A stretch of DNA of 64,000 nucleotides from Bradyrhizobium sp. 200 (GCF_023100945.1 NZ_CP064689.1:1222001-1286000); one strand, 5' to 3'; positions 19,391-27,572 are shown, counted from the stretch's first letter. The notes: a model not told the origin generated them from the sequence alone. Numbers and translations: made by a program.

Positions 19391-19442
19391 GCACCAGACT
19401 ACGAATCTGGGGTCAGGAGTTCGAATCTCTTCGGGCGCGCCA
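19391..19442 (+). other. 3' half of tRNA-Arg(ACG): attachment-site scar
   Basis: Sequence from the anticodon arm (stem CCAGA/TCTGG, loop CTACGAA, anticodon ACG) through the T arm (AGGAG-TTCGAAT-CTCTT) to the acceptor end and CCA. No D arm or 5' acceptor strand precedes it, so it cannot be a tRNA gene. Such 3' halves are left when an island integrates into a tRNA; the intact tRNA and the other end should be elsewhere in the genome. Confidence 0.8.
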
Positions 19443-19489
19443 TCTATCTTCCTCACATGTCGTCGATTTTCAGAACGGCCTAAAATGCG

Positions 19490-19518
19490 CCCAGACTAAA
19501 ATTTGCGTTTAGTCTGGG
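19490..19518. terminator. Perfect 11-bp hairpin
   Basis: CCCAGACTAAA and TTTAGTCTGGG around a 7-base loop, followed on the plus strand by GGAAATTTTTTG. It lies just beyond the tRNA fragment and may terminate transcription from the left. Confidence 0.6.
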
Positions 19519-19621
19519 GAAATTTTTTGCCGTCGAGCTCCGCCCGCTGCCTCCCTGTTCTGGATTGGAAGCGCGACCGCTCCCAATCCGTCTTTGTCTG
19601 CTTGGAGAGCTCAAACCGGGA

Positions 19622-19690
19622 CGGCGTCAGGCCGTCAAGGCCGAAGCCGCGAAGCGGGCGCGACAGAGCAGCCTTTACGGCCTGACGCCG
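19622..19690. repeat. Long inverted repeat, copy 2 (stem-loop)
   Basis: Arms CGGCGTCAGGCCGT (19622-19635) and ACGGCCTGACGCCG (19677-19690) are perfect over 14 bp, extending to 19 with one mismatch. The loop, on the minus strand, contains CCCGCTTCGCGGCTT as in the element at 13742-13819. The arms differ in sequence between the two copies but stay palindromic. Confidence 0.75.
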
Positions 19691-19732
19691 GTCCGGTTCA
19701 CTGTCGTCGGCAGCAATCCACTAGAGGCCTCA

Positions 19733-19945
19733 TCAGACCGCATCGAACTCGCGTTTCGGGCGCCATGCGACGGGATCGGCGATCCAGCGGTTGATGTCGG
19801 ACTCATGCCAGCCGCTCCCGTTAATGCTGATCTTGATCGTCGGCGGGAACGTGCCCTCGGCGATCTTGCGGTAGATGGTGGACCGGGACAGCCCGGTCCG
19901 GGAAAGAACAGTTTTCAGACGGATGATACGGTCTGGTTCGCGCAT
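19733..19945 (-). CDS. AlpA-family excisionase-like regulator
   Basis: 70-aa winged-helix DNA-binding protein: RIIRLKTVLSRTGLSRSTIY (recognition helix), then IAEGTFPPTIKIS and WHESDINRWI. AlpA-type proteins act as phage/island regulators or excisionases. The ATG at 19945 is preceded by AGGAGG at 9 bases. It fits an island gene near the att scar. Confidence 0.85.
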   Translation of the reverse strand: MREPDRIIRLKTVLSRTGLSRSTIYRKIAEGTFPPTIKISINGSGWHESDINRWIADPVAWRPKREFDAV

Positions 19946-20073
19946 GGCCACGCGGCCTCCTGCTGGCTGTTTCTGACGGCTGCTGAGACCAGACAGGACA
20001 AGCAGTTGCAGGTGGGCAAGCGGGGTGTTCGACTCGTCATAGTGCGGCGTAGAGACGGCGGCAGATGGATGGA

Positions 20074-21310
20074 TCAAATTCCGATGCCCCGGCCTCTGCC
20101 GAGCTCGATGCCGTGAGTGAAGGCCAATTCCTGGCCGAGCCGGCGGCCTGATTCAAACGCGATGCCGAGATCCCGCTTGCGGTTGGCGAGGATGGATTCC
20201 AGTTGCGGATCGCGTTCGAGGCTTTTTGCCATGTCGCCCATCGCCGAGCGCGCCGCCTTGTAGCCGGCGATGTCGCCCGCCTGATACTGACGCTGGCTGG
20301 TGTGGTCGAGCTTCTGCCAGCGTTCCACGAAACGGTCGGCGCGGCGGCCCGGATCGGTGCGCAGTTCGGTTTCCAGCTGGAGCGCACGGACGGCGCGGGC
20401 GGAGTTGCCCGAAGCGGCTTCAAGGGCGAGTTCCGGGTTCTTCTTGTAGGCCGCTTCGGCGTCGTGCGAGCGTAGGGCCGCACCTCCTCGAAGACCTTGC
20501 GGGCCTCCTGCAATTCCTTCACCTGCTCGGGACTTGCCTCGCCGCCTTGGTCCAGCATATCGAAGATCGCATTCACAGCTCGGGCATGACGGATGAGAGC
20601 CTTGGTGCGGGCCTTAGGCAGCGCTCCCGGGTCTTCCACCACCTTCCTTGCCGGCGCTTCCCGCTGCGGCCTCCGCGCGCCGCCTGTGCCGGGCACAGCT
20701 TCGGCAGACGGGCGCAGGCCATCGAACATGTTGCGCACCCTCTCGGGCACGACCCTCCGCACAATCTCGGCCACGCGCTCGCGGAAGGTGATCCCACGTC
20801 GTTCGGCATAGCTCTGGGCCGGATCGGCGCGTTCGTAGTCCGATGCCATATCCTTGGGTCGGTCGCGTGACAGGGTGCGGACAAGTCGGTCCTGACTGGC
20901 AAAATCGTCGCCGCCATAATGCAGGTCCACGCCGTCGCGGTGCCGCGACAGGGCGACATAGCTGCCATGGGCGTCCATGCCCGGCGTCGCCAGCACATGG
21001 GTGCGGTCTACCGTCATGCCCTGGGCCTTGTGGATGGTTGCGGCATAGCCATGGTCGATCCGATTATAATCCTTGAGGTCGAAGCGAACGGATCGGCCGT
21101 CGTCGATCTCCACGGTTATGGATTGCGCGCTGACCTGTTCGATGATTCCCAGCGTGCCGTTCTTCACGCCAAGGCTGCGTTCGTTTTGCAGGAACATGAC
21201 GCGGTCTCCGGAGGCGAAGTGGCGCTCGCCGCGCTCGACCGTCAGGTGCACCTCATCGCCCAGATTGCCGCCACTCCGCATTCGTTCGCGCGCCGCGGTC
21301 GCGGCGAGAT
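20074..21310 (-). pseudogene. traA: Conjugal relaxase/helicase TraA, C-terminal fragment with frameshift
   Basis: Only the C-terminal helicase half of Ti-type TraA remains. From about 21310 it reads ARERMRSGGNLGDEVHL, FASGDRVMFLQNERSLGVKN and the RecD-like motif DHGYAATIHKAQGMTVDR with YVALSRHRDGVDLHYGGDDF. Near 20475 a one-base loss moves the protein to another frame, which continues SHDAEAAYKKNPELALEA and ends FTHGIELGRGRGIGI. The MobA/MobL nuclease half and helicase motif I are missing. Confidence 0.85.
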
Positions 21311-21398
21311 GCACCGGCAACTGACCGCGACGCAGACGGCGCTCCGGCGCAACCGGGCGGCGCGCAACCGGTGTCAGGCCGCAAGGGCGCGACATGAC

Positions 21399-21665
21399 AT
21401 GCGCGCATGGCAGGTCGAGCGCCGCAAGCGAACGCGGCACCTCATCGAACTCGGCGGCCTCGTCGTGAAAGCCGGACTCGTCAACCTGATCGGCGACGAC
21501 CGCGCCACGATGCTCGGCGCGCTGCTCTGGATCGCCGACAAGCTCCAAAGCGATCAAGGCGAACGGGCGCGAGCGCTGTGGTCAGCAAAGGGGAAGCAAG
21601 CGTTCGAGGCGGACCCGACGGCACACAAGGGGACAGATCGACCCGATCCAGCAGCTCGTCGTTGA
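21399..21665 (+). CDS. traD: Conjugal transfer protein TraD
   Basis: 88-aa small TraD of Ti-type transfer systems: RRKRTRHLIELGGLVVKAGL is the family core, followed by DDRATMLGALLWIADKL and RARALWSAKGKQAFEA. In intact systems traA and traCDG diverge from the oriT region. Here TraD begins only about 90 bases from the truncated traA, so traC, oriT and the traA start have been lost. No strong ribosome binding site precedes the ATG. Confidence 0.8.
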   Translation: MRAWQVERRKRTRHLIELGGLVVKAGLVNLIGDDRATMLGALLWIADKLQSDQGERARALWSAKGKQAFEADPTAHKGTDRPDPAARR

Positions 21666-22026
21666 ACCACACAATGGTATGTCAACTATGCGAAGACCGA
21701 TGGTTGCAAGCGGGTGTGAATCGGCGCCCAACATTGACCCTGCACTTGCAAGATCGATCAATCACCTAGGACGCCGATCGGCGTTCGGACCCCACGCCGA
21801 ATGACATCTCGCACCCGAATGAACATCAGTTCCTTTCGCCTCCCTCTCTGCGCTCGATCACGTCGGCCACCTTCGCAAAGGCCGATAGTCGAACTCGCTG
21901 CAGCTGACATTCCACGCGGGACGGGGAGTTGAAAATGTAGTCGCCCTATCCTCCTCGAGCGGCTTGGTGGGCACGACCGAAGTCTGTTTGGCGGGGCTTT
22001 TTTCGCAACATTCTCGTGGTGCAGAC
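21666..22026. other. Intergenic, no gene seen
   Basis: About 360 bases at the right edge of the island. It holds a 12-bp palindrome CGCCGATCGGCG near 21774 but no credible coding frame, tRNA or integrase end. Confidence 0.45.
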
Positions 22027-22413
22027 TCAAGTTAGCCTACGAAATGCCGGCGGCAAAGCCTCTCGCACGAGCTCACTTAGATCTAAAGATTCGCCGCTTT
22101 CGGTGACGTCCGAGAACAGCACCTCGACATAAGGGTGCTGGCGGTTGAATGCGGCGCCGCGCTGGTATTTCGTGTTCACGATCCGCTGGATCGCCGCAAG
22201 ATTGCGCTTGCCCAACGCGTTGTACTGATCGCGGAACAGACTCCGTCGCCCTCCCCGGTGCTCGATGGATTCGACCCAGACGTCCATCACCTTGCGGCCG
22301 ATGAACGCTTCGACCTGTTCAGTTCCGTCCCGCCCGAGAAGCCGCAGCCCGTCCATGTTGTGCGGGCCGTCATCGATGCCGAATTTTGTAAGTGACAAGT
22401 TTTTACGTGACAT
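22027..22413 (-). CDS. Conserved hypothetical protein
   Basis: 128 aa, soluble, charged. Core: EAFIGRKVMDVWVESIE, SLFRDQYNALGKRNLAAIQR and FNRQHPYVEVLFSDVTESGE. The translation has the feel of a rhizobial conserved family, but I cannot assign a function. ATG 22413 with AAGGA 7 bases upstream was preferred over longer in-frame starts inside the neighbouring gene. It follows the 166-aa gene by 28 bases. Confidence 0.7.
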   Translation of the reverse strand: MSRKNLSLTKFGIDDGPHNMDGLRLLGRDGTEQVEAFIGRKVMDVWVESIEHRGGRRSLFRDQYNALGKRNLAAIQRIVNTKYQRGAAFNRQHPYVEVLFSDVTESGESLDLSELVREALPPAFRRLT

Positions 22414-22441
22414 GGGGGATCCTTCTGTTGCCGACGTTGGT

Positions 22442-22942
22442 TCATCTCGGCAGTCCGTCGGGGACTGCGCCTCCCTCATCGTCCCATCGCGATAACGCCG
22501 CAGCGCCTGATCTTGCGTCGTCATGCGCATCCGCCGCGGGCGCATTTTTGCGGCCGGGATCGTTCTTGTGCTTGTGCAGAAATCGGGCGATCTGCCCGCG
22601 GAGCGCCGCCGTCTCCAATAACTTTCCGACCGATCCGGCGGTGTCGAAGATCTCGCGTTGCAGCGTCTTCGGAAGCCCGTTCCATTGCATGATGACGGCC
22701 GCGCCGAGACATCGCAAGACGTGCTCCTCTTCGGCCGCAAGGGCCAGGCCGCGAGCGCGATTCTGTTCCGCAGCGTTCACGGCGCTGTCGTAGTCATCAG
22801 CCAGTCCCTGCTCGTTATCGGCGAGCGCTGAGTGGCGATCCTTTTGTTTCTGAAGTTCGTCGCTTTCGCCCTGACCGCTCGAATGCTTGATCAGTTCGCC
22901 ATATGCGGCGGCCTTTTCGCGGTGCTGCTGAGATTTAAACAT
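22442..22942 (-). CDS. Conserved hypothetical, helical and charged
   Basis: 166 aa. The N-terminal half is strongly helical and polar (MFKSQQHREKAAAYGELI, DRHSALADNEQGLADDYDSA), and the middle has EEEHVLRCLGAAVIMQWNG. The C-terminus is Asp/Ala-rich and disordered-looking. No enzyme motif is seen. First gene of a two-gene unit; AAAGGACGCGGC lies before the ATG. Confidence 0.7.
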   Translation of the reverse strand: MFKSQQHREKAAAYGELIKHSSGQGESDELQKQKDRHSALADNEQGLADDYDSAVNAAEQNRARGLALAAEEEHVLRCLGAAVIMQWNGLPKTLQREIFDTAGSVGKLLETAALRGQIARFLHKHKNDPGRKNAPAADAHDDARSGAAALSRWDDEGGAVPDGLPR

Positions 22943-23156
22943 GCCGCGTCCTTTCGTTGGAAGTCTCCGCGCGTTCCGACCGATCCCGATGGTTGACGAG
23001 GATGGAGCTATATGTGGGGATCAAAGGGTCGAATAACGAGCTTCGGTGACAAATCGCGACGTCATTAATCGCAGGGCAGAAGCCGTTCCTGAGAGATCGT
23101 AGCAGTCCGAGCTAATGCAGGTTACGATTTGGCTTCCGCAATGCCCGAATACGGGC

Positions 23157-23951
23157 TTATGCCGCCGCCGAAGTCAGCGAAGCCATCGGCACGTCGAATG
23201 TGTAGACGAACCCGGTTCGCTCATAGGTTAACTGCACGTCGCCTCGGAGTTGCCTGCCGAGCGTCTCGATCAGCCGTGTCCCGAAGCTGCGCTTTTCGGG
23301 TGGACGAACTGCGGCACCATTCCTCTCGGTCCATGTGAGGTGCAGGCGCTGCGCCTGTTGATCCAGTGTCCATTTGATGTCGACGCGTCCTTGCGGGACC
23401 GACAGGGCGCCAAACTTCGTCGTGTTGGTGCAAAGCTCGTTGAGCGTCATCGCGATGGCGATGACGGCGCCAGATGTCATCTGGATATCGGGTCCCGAAA
23501 TCGAGAATTTCGGCTCGTCGGGATTGTCGAAGGCTTCGGTGGCGCTGCGGACGATCGTGCCAAGGTTCGCGCTGCTCCATCTTGCCTGCAAAAGGAGGTC
23601 GTGCGCGCGTCCAAGCGCGAGCAGCCGGCCCTCGATGGCGTGCTGTGCGTGCTCGGCGCCTGGCAGACCGCGCAGACTCTGCGAAACGATGGCGCCCACG
23701 GTTGCGAGCGTGTTCTTGATACGGTGGTGCAGCTCCTCAAGGATCAGCTTCTGCAGCTTGTCGGACGCCTCGCGTTCCCTGGCGTCGATGCCGGCCGTGG
23801 CAAGCAAACTCTGCGCATCAATCTCGGCCTGCGCGAGCAGAAGCCGCAGGCTGACATTTTCTGCCGCCAGTTCGTCCTGGTATGGGGATGTGCTGCTTGC
23901 GGGACGCGGTTCCGTCCGGAGATCGCCTTCAGGCATCGCTGATCGTATCAT
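23157..23951 (-). CDS. HWE/HisKA_2-type sensor histidine kinase
   Basis: 264-aa cytoplasmic kinase without transmembrane segments. A coiled coil (residues 25-70) precedes the phospho-acceptor box LILEELHHRIKNTLATVGAI. Next come the N box MTLNELCTNTTKFGAL, the WTER core that names the HWE group, and the G box SFGTRLIETLGRQLRGD. HWE kinases in alphaproteobacteria often feed the general stress response through PhyR-type or single-domain receivers. The nearby response regulator on the same strand is a plausible partner. No sensory domain beyond the coiled coil is present. Confidence 0.92.
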   Translation of the reverse strand: MIRSAMPEGDLRTEPRPASSTSPYQDELAAENVSLRLLLAQAEIDAQSLLATAGIDAREREASDKLQKLILEELHHRIKNTLATVGAIVSQSLRGLPGAEHAQHAIEGRLLALGRAHDLLLQARWSSANLGTIVRSATEAFDNPDEPKFSISGPDIQMTSGAVIAIAMTLNELCTNTTKFGALSVPQGRVDIKWTLDQQAQRLHLTWTERNGAAVRPPEKRSFGTRLIETLGRQLRGDVQLTYERTGFVYTFDVPMASLTSAAA

Positions 23952-24042
23952 AATAAGTTGGGTACCGCACTGATCTTCGGTGGCTCAGTTTATGCACAAT
24001 CACGCGATCTGAGCCGTATTCGGCGGTCAAACGGCTGACGTC

Positions 24043-24429
24043 TCAGGCGTGGCCGATCATGTCGCGCATTTCGGCGATCACTTCCCCGGCATTGAGTGGC
24101 TTGCCGAAAAACCTGCTGCGGGGTGGCAGGTCGAGGTGCGGCAGGTTCAATTGCCCCGATACCACGATGATCCCAATTGTCGGCCAACGCTCATGCACAG
24201 CATGGGCAAGTCCCATGCCGTCCATTTGGCCAGGCATCTGGATATCGGTGCACATCAGCGCGACGTCGGATCGGGATTCCAGGATGGCGACGGCTTCGGC
24301 GGCATCCAGCGCCTCAAGCGGCGTGTATCCGGCGTCTTCCACCATGTCGACCACACGCATGCGCAGCACCATCTCGTCCTCGACAATGAGAACGACAGCC
24401 GGAATGCGTGAACGATCAAGTGTCATCAT
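24043..24429 (-). CDS. Single-domain response regulator
   Basis: About 128 aa, receiver domain only. Acidic pocket VEDEMVL, phospho-acceptor Asp in MCTDIQMPGQMDGMGL, Ser/Thr switch IIVVSGQ, and the conserved Lys in FFGKPLNAGEV. No output domain, so it works by protein contact or phosphate relay. Tandem ATGs lie at 24429 and 24426; longer upstream starts are not supported. Upstream of and on the same strand as the HWE kinase. Confidence 0.9.
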   Translation of the reverse strand: MMTLDRSRIPAVVLIVEDEMVLRMRVVDMVEDAGYTPLEALDAAEAVAILESRSDVALMCTDIQMPGQMDGMGLAHAVHERWPTIGIIVVSGQLNLPHLDLPPRSRFFGKPLNAGEVIAEMRDMIGHA

Positions 24430-24648
24430 AAGGACGCTCACGGGGAAGCCGCTATCGAGCGGGACAACCGTCGATCTGGGACAAGCATCTCGCTGCCCAA
24501 ATGATCCCCGGCGACTCAACAATGGCGCAATAAAGTCGCCGCCAACAGAATAGGCTCGCAGCAAGCGGAATGCGCTCGCCGGATGCGAGCGGTGGATTGC
24601 TTGCTTCTGCGTGTCACTCGCTTGGCAGGTCTCACACCAGCGCTCTCA

Positions 24649-24864
24649 TCACAGGTCCGGTGCGCCGCGCTTGCGGCCGAGAAGTTGGTGAATCTCCGCG
24701 GCATTTCGAAAGACCATTGCTTTCTGAATCGCCTCGGTGCGCTCTTCCCCCGGAGGCATCTCACGAGCCTCGTCCAGGGCGGCGACCGCCCCGGCGTTCA
24801 GATCGTGAGCCAGCGTCGATGGGGTTTCTTTCTGCCGTGAAATTGCGTGACCCCGGGTCACCAT
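24649..24864 (-). CDS. Small conserved hypothetical protein
   Basis: 71 aa. The C-terminal helix pair VAALDEAREMPPGEERTEAI and KAMVFRNAAEIHQLL is typical of small rhizobial proteins of unknown function and resembles the 66-aa protein at 41488 in layout (acidic helix, PPG turn, second helix). Its ATG overlaps the end of the upstream single-helix gene, so it is the second gene of the unit led by riboregulator copy A. Confidence 0.65.
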   Translation of the reverse strand: MVTRGHAISRQKETPSTLAHDLNAGAVAALDEAREMPPGEERTEAIQKAMVFRNAAEIHQLLGRKRGAPDL

Positions 24865-24962
24865 TGGATAACCATCGCAGCGGCGACCAGCAGCACAAGA
24901 AAGATCGGCATCAAGACCGGGGGTACCAGCCACTCACGAAGATCGAATCTGGAATTTGGCAT
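24858..24962 (-). CDS. 34-aa single-pass membrane protein (paralogue 1)
   Basis: MPNSRFDLREWLVPP followed by one hydrophobic helix (VLMPIFLVLLVAAAMVI) ending QW. The protein at 34372 is its paralogue (FDLRDWLVPPVLLPIF ... IIQW); conservation of two copies confirms this tiny gene is real. It sits 20 bases after leader copy A and overlaps the next gene by seven bases. Function unknown; a membrane peptide regulator is possible. Confidence 0.75.
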   Translation of the reverse strand: MPNSRFDLREWLVPPVLMPIFLVLLVAAAMVIQW

Positions 24963-24981
24963 ATGACCGCCTTTGGGTTTA

Positions 24982-25070
24982 GGCGGGAGCGCAAGGCTCT
25001 CAGTCACCGATAATAGCCAGGGGGCGCGCGATGATATCGACCATATAGTGATCGTCTGCCGAATAGCGAG
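24982..25070 (-). promoter_or_regulatory. Structured leader, copy A, with upstream CTCGCTA box
   Basis: RNA on the minus strand: box CTCGCTATT (25062-25070), 27 nt, then outer stem TCATCG (25029-25034) with CGGTGA (25004-25009) around an inner GCC/GGC hairpin. CTGAGAGC, CTCCCGCC and finally GGCGG of the ribosome binding site at 24967-24971 follow. CCGCC can pair with GGCGG. See the finding on the six-copy motif. Confidence 0.65.
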
Positions 25071-25192
25071 AAGAATCGTAATTTGTTTCGGCGCAGGATC
25101 GGACAAGCCTTGTAATGCGACACCAAGTAGCCACTTCAAGGACAGCGCCATCGTATTGCTTCAGCATCGCCATTACGGCAGCGCGAAGCTTA

Positions 25193-25266
25193 GCCACGCC
25201 AAACCTTGTCAACGACATTGACCAGCCGCACATCGCTTCAATGTGCGTCACCGGTCGGGACTACCC
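25193..25266 (+). repeat. Partial duplicate of the manA leader
   Basis: Homologous to 34831-34906. The internal hairpin GCACAT/ATGTGC (25228-25233, 25241-25246) has compensatory changes against GCATAT/ATATGC in the manA copy. The similarity continues into the first 14 codons of the next ORF. Confidence 0.65.
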
Positions 25267-25614
25267 ATGGGCATCGAGTATGCCTCGGTGCAAGTCGTGC
25301 GAAAGCCGGCACGCGCGTGGTTCGCCGGCGAGAACCTGATCGGCGCCAAATCCATGATTGAGTTTCCAAATCATAGCCGTTCATATGACCAAACCCGGCG
25401 AGCCGTGCGGTTCTGGGGGCACGACAGCGCGCTGGAAGCGACATTCTTCATAGACGAGGGCGCATTGAGGCGAATTCAACCGGATACCCGCGCCGACGAG
25501 TCCGGTTTCCTGAACGCGTTCGATGGTAACCGTGATATGATATGCGCGGCGGCTGCGAAGGTTTACGTCCGTGGAAGCCGGGGCTCCTACGATCTGGTCG
25601 CCGCAAATTTTTGA
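25267..25614 (+). CDS. DUF1488 protein with a ManA-derived N-terminus
   Basis: 115 aa. Residues 1-14 (MGIEYASVQVVRKP) copy the start of ManA (MAIEHAAVQVARKP at 34907). From about residue 30 the DUF1488 family begins: MIEFPNHSRSYDQTRR, AVRFWGHDSALEATFF, ALRRIQPD, and KVYVRGSRGSYDLVAANF to the end. The function of DUF1488 is unknown. It may instead start at the internal ATG 25354 (86 aa), but no ribosome binding site is seen there, so translation probably uses the transplanted ManA start, giving a chimera. Confidence 0.75.
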   Translation: MGIEYASVQVVRKPARAWFAGENLIGAKSMIEFPNHSRSYDQTRRAVRFWGHDSALEATFFIDEGALRRIQPDTRADESGFLNAFDGNRDMICAAAAKVYVRGSRGSYDLVAANF

Positions 25615-25703
25615 AACGAGCACTTTTGATCTGATCAGCCGAGACGACGTAGCAGATCGGGCACAGGTGATCGTTCGTCGTGATTTGGTATTGAGTTGCT
25701 TCC

Positions 25704-25950
25704 CTAACTTATGGGGCGCATAGCTTCAATTATCACCGTTCCGTCTTCGGCTTCGATCCCGTACATCAAGCCCTGCGGCGAAAACCCGAACAAGACCGTG
25801 TGTGAGGAAGCGATCCGCATAATGAAGGCGGCCGATCCCAGAGGAAGCACTTCCGGGCTGACTTGCACAGGGAGCCCGTGAGGCGGTCGTATTATCTTCA
25901 GATGATTTTGCGTAAGCGCGCGGGCAAAGCATTGTGCCGTCCCATGACTC
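25704..25950 (-). other. Protein-like open frame lacking a start codon
   Basis: A minus-strand frame reads HLKIIRPPHGLPVQV, PEVLPLGSAAFIMRIAS, and LMYGIEAEDGTVIIEAM before stopping at 25704. It looks like a real ~70-residue domain but no ATG/GTG/TTG with a ribosome binding site is in frame; an ATG one frame away suggests an indel near 25920. An overlapping 56-codon ATG frame on the plus strand (25711 on) is the alternative. Unresolved. Confidence 0.3.
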
Positions 25951-26013
25951 CGCCCGAGTGAGTCACGGACCTAAAGTCGCCTTTTTGAGCCACCTATGCC
26001 GACCGCAAACGCA

Positions 26014-26175
26014 TTAGTTCTTTCTGGGCGGCGGTTCGTTCGCTGCTTCCTTTGTCAGTAGCTTTAAATGTTTCTCCTGCCGCGCGTCAGCTTTCGCTGC
26101 CGCCGCTTCCGATGCAGCCACGAGACTGCGATAGAGCTTAAGGTTTTGCTGGCGAATAAAAAATTGATGTTCCAT
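26014..26175 (-). CDS. 53-aa small hypothetical protein
   Basis: MEHQFFIRQQNLKLYRSLV then an Ala-rich charged helix and a Pro/Arg tail. Small proteins starting in this way are common in Bradyrhizobium. GGAGGCAGCT gives a good ribosome binding site for the ATG at 26175. No motif or function. Confidence 0.65.
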   Translation of the reverse strand: MEHQFFIRQQNLKLYRSLVAASEAAAAKADARQEKHLKLLTKEAANEPPPRKN

Positions 26176-26422
26176 AGCTGCCTCCTTGAGGGCATGGACC
26201 GGATCGCACATTGCGCCCAAGAGGGGGAGGTCGAGGACGTATTATCTGCCGGAACGATCGAGGAAGGCGACAACAAGCTTGGGCAAGCTGTCATAACATT
26301 GCACTGACATCGCTCAAGCGGTTAGTCGAGCGGCAAACAGTCATTAAAACCGGTACAAGCCGGAATGCCGTCTGAGCGCTCAATAACGATCGCGCTTTGC
26401 ATCGAAGCTAGCGCGATTCGGT

Positions 26423-26647
26423 TCACGTATTTCGGATGACTGTTCCGTCACCAGACCAATCCTTGGAGTCAGGGACGAAAGTATCTGCTACGAAGTTTTT
26501 GTCGACCGAACCAAACCGGATAACAGTGTGCGTATAAATCCAGCCGCCCGGCACCCTGAAACGAAATATGGTTTCATCGTACTGACCGGTGACATGATCT
26601 TTGAACACTTCTTCGTGGCTGTGAAGCTTTTGCTCAGGCATGAACAT
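26423..26647 (-). CDS. Small hypothetical protein
   Basis: 74 aa from the ATG at 26647; an in-frame GTG at 26695 would add 16. Contains EEVFKDHVTGQYDETIF and RVPGGWIYTHTVIRFG, a pattern seen in small proteins of unknown function (VPGGWIY). No membrane helix. Confidence 0.5.
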   Translation of the reverse strand: MFMPEQKLHSHEEVFKDHVTGQYDETIFRFRVPGGWIYTHTVIRFGSVDKNFVADTFVPDSKDWSGDGTVIRNT

Positions 26648-26824
26648 CTTTCGAGTGCCGCTGCCAACAACCACCAAAATCAACTGACTTGCCACGTTCT
26701 AAAGACAAAGCTGCGAGGCGGTTGACTTGCTCACCGTTCGACAAACGAAGCGAACAGTTCGCTTCCATTGGCGTTGCGGATCTCTTTGTTGACCGCGGCT
26801 CTGCTGGCCGCCCTGGTTTGAATT

Positions 26825-26944
26825 TTGCGTCTGTTGGTCAGGCGTCTGATTCGGGTTCTGGCCGGACTTGGTGGACTAATCGCCCTGTCGATTCTGCTGA
26901 CCATACCTGCGGGGATCATTCTGTTTGTCATCACGTCTCCCTAA
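26825..26944 (+). CDS. Possible 39-aa membrane peptide or remnant
   Basis: A frame reading RLLVRRLIRVLAGLGG then LSILLTIPAGIILFVI has clear membrane-protein character, preceded in the same frame by another hydrophobic stretch and a TGA at 26819. No ATG is available; TTG at 26825 could start it. Either a small gene with a rare start or a gene broken by the TGA. Confidence 0.3.
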   Translation: MRLLVRRLIRVLAGLGGLIALSILLTIPAGIILFVITSP

Positions 26945-27214
26945 TGGTCGGTAACATGAATCAACCGAGCACACGGTAGTTCGTTCCGGCAAACCAAAAA
27001 GAAAGCCGTTCAATTCAAATGTGGCAGGCTACTTGCCAGGACAGTGCCAAACTGGCGCTCCGCGAGTGTCGGATCGATCTCCGGCCTCGCGTTCTGGCCG
27101 CAGAGAAGCGGCTAAGCTGATCGACGCCCCAAAAGGCGATCGCCGAGACATCCGAGATGCCAACATGCGACGTGGACTCGCATCACTTAACGAAAGAGGC
27201 CGACAACTGAGGCG

Positions 27215-27406
27215 TTACTCTTTGTACTCTTTGTGCGGGAACTTGGCGACCCTACGGCCCTGCCATAGTTCTATATCGTGACCGCCCACATCCTGTTTGG
27301 CACGCACTTTGGCCGCCTCGTCATCCGGGCGGACAAATTCGTAGCTCTGAATGATACGACCTTCTGGGCCTAAGACGCAGGCGCGCAGAAAACCTGAATT
27401 TCGCAG
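27215..27406 (-). CDS. Small hypothetical protein with weak start (leader copy C)
   Basis: Core of about 60 aa: FLRACVLGPEGRIIQSYEF, RPDDEAAKVRAKQDV, HDIELWQGRRVAKF. This matches small rhizobial proteins built as 'YRAYVLD..G.I ... D.EA...A ... DVELWQ..R'. The frame stays open upstream into leader copy C, where a GTG (27445) lies inside the outer stem. By analogy with the other leaders the start should follow GGGAG, where the codon is CTG at 27406. The original ATG may have mutated. Confidence 0.5.
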   Translation of the reverse strand: MRNSGFLRACVLGPEGRIIQSYEFVRPDDEAAKVRAKQDVGGHDIELWQGRRVAKFPHKEYKE

Positions 27407-27419
27407 TTGCTCCCGATCA

Positions 27420-27508
27420 GGCGGGCGCACGAGACTCACAGTCACCGATAGATGCCGAGGCGAGGCGGTGATGTGCTATTCTGCTTACACCCGGTCGCAG
27501 ATAGCGAG
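27420..27508 (-). promoter_or_regulatory. Structured leader, copy C, with CTCGCTA box
   Basis: Box CTCGCTAT (27501-27508), 29 nt, outer stem TCACCG (27466-27471) with CGGTGA (27442-27447), inner GCC-TC-GGC, then a diverged CTGTGAG and CGCCCGCC. CCCG can pair with CGGG just before the GGGAG ribosome binding site. The most diverged copy. Confidence 0.5.
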
Positions 27509-27572
27509 CTAAATCCGTAGAGCAATACGCCGGGAAATGAGGTCGCCAACTAAGACGGCCTGAAAGGTTCCC

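Noticed and set aside
19391..19442. A complete tRNA-Arg gene
   Set aside because: Only the anticodon and T arms plus CCA are present; the sequence to the left has no D arm or matching 5' acceptor strand.
24982..25034. Reading the leader motif as a ROSE thermosensor or THI (TPP) element
   Set aside because: The CTGAGAG string recalls the TPP motif, but the other conserved TPP blocks are absent. It also lacks the ROSE-type U(U/C)GCU directly opposite the ribosome binding site, so it was left unassigned.
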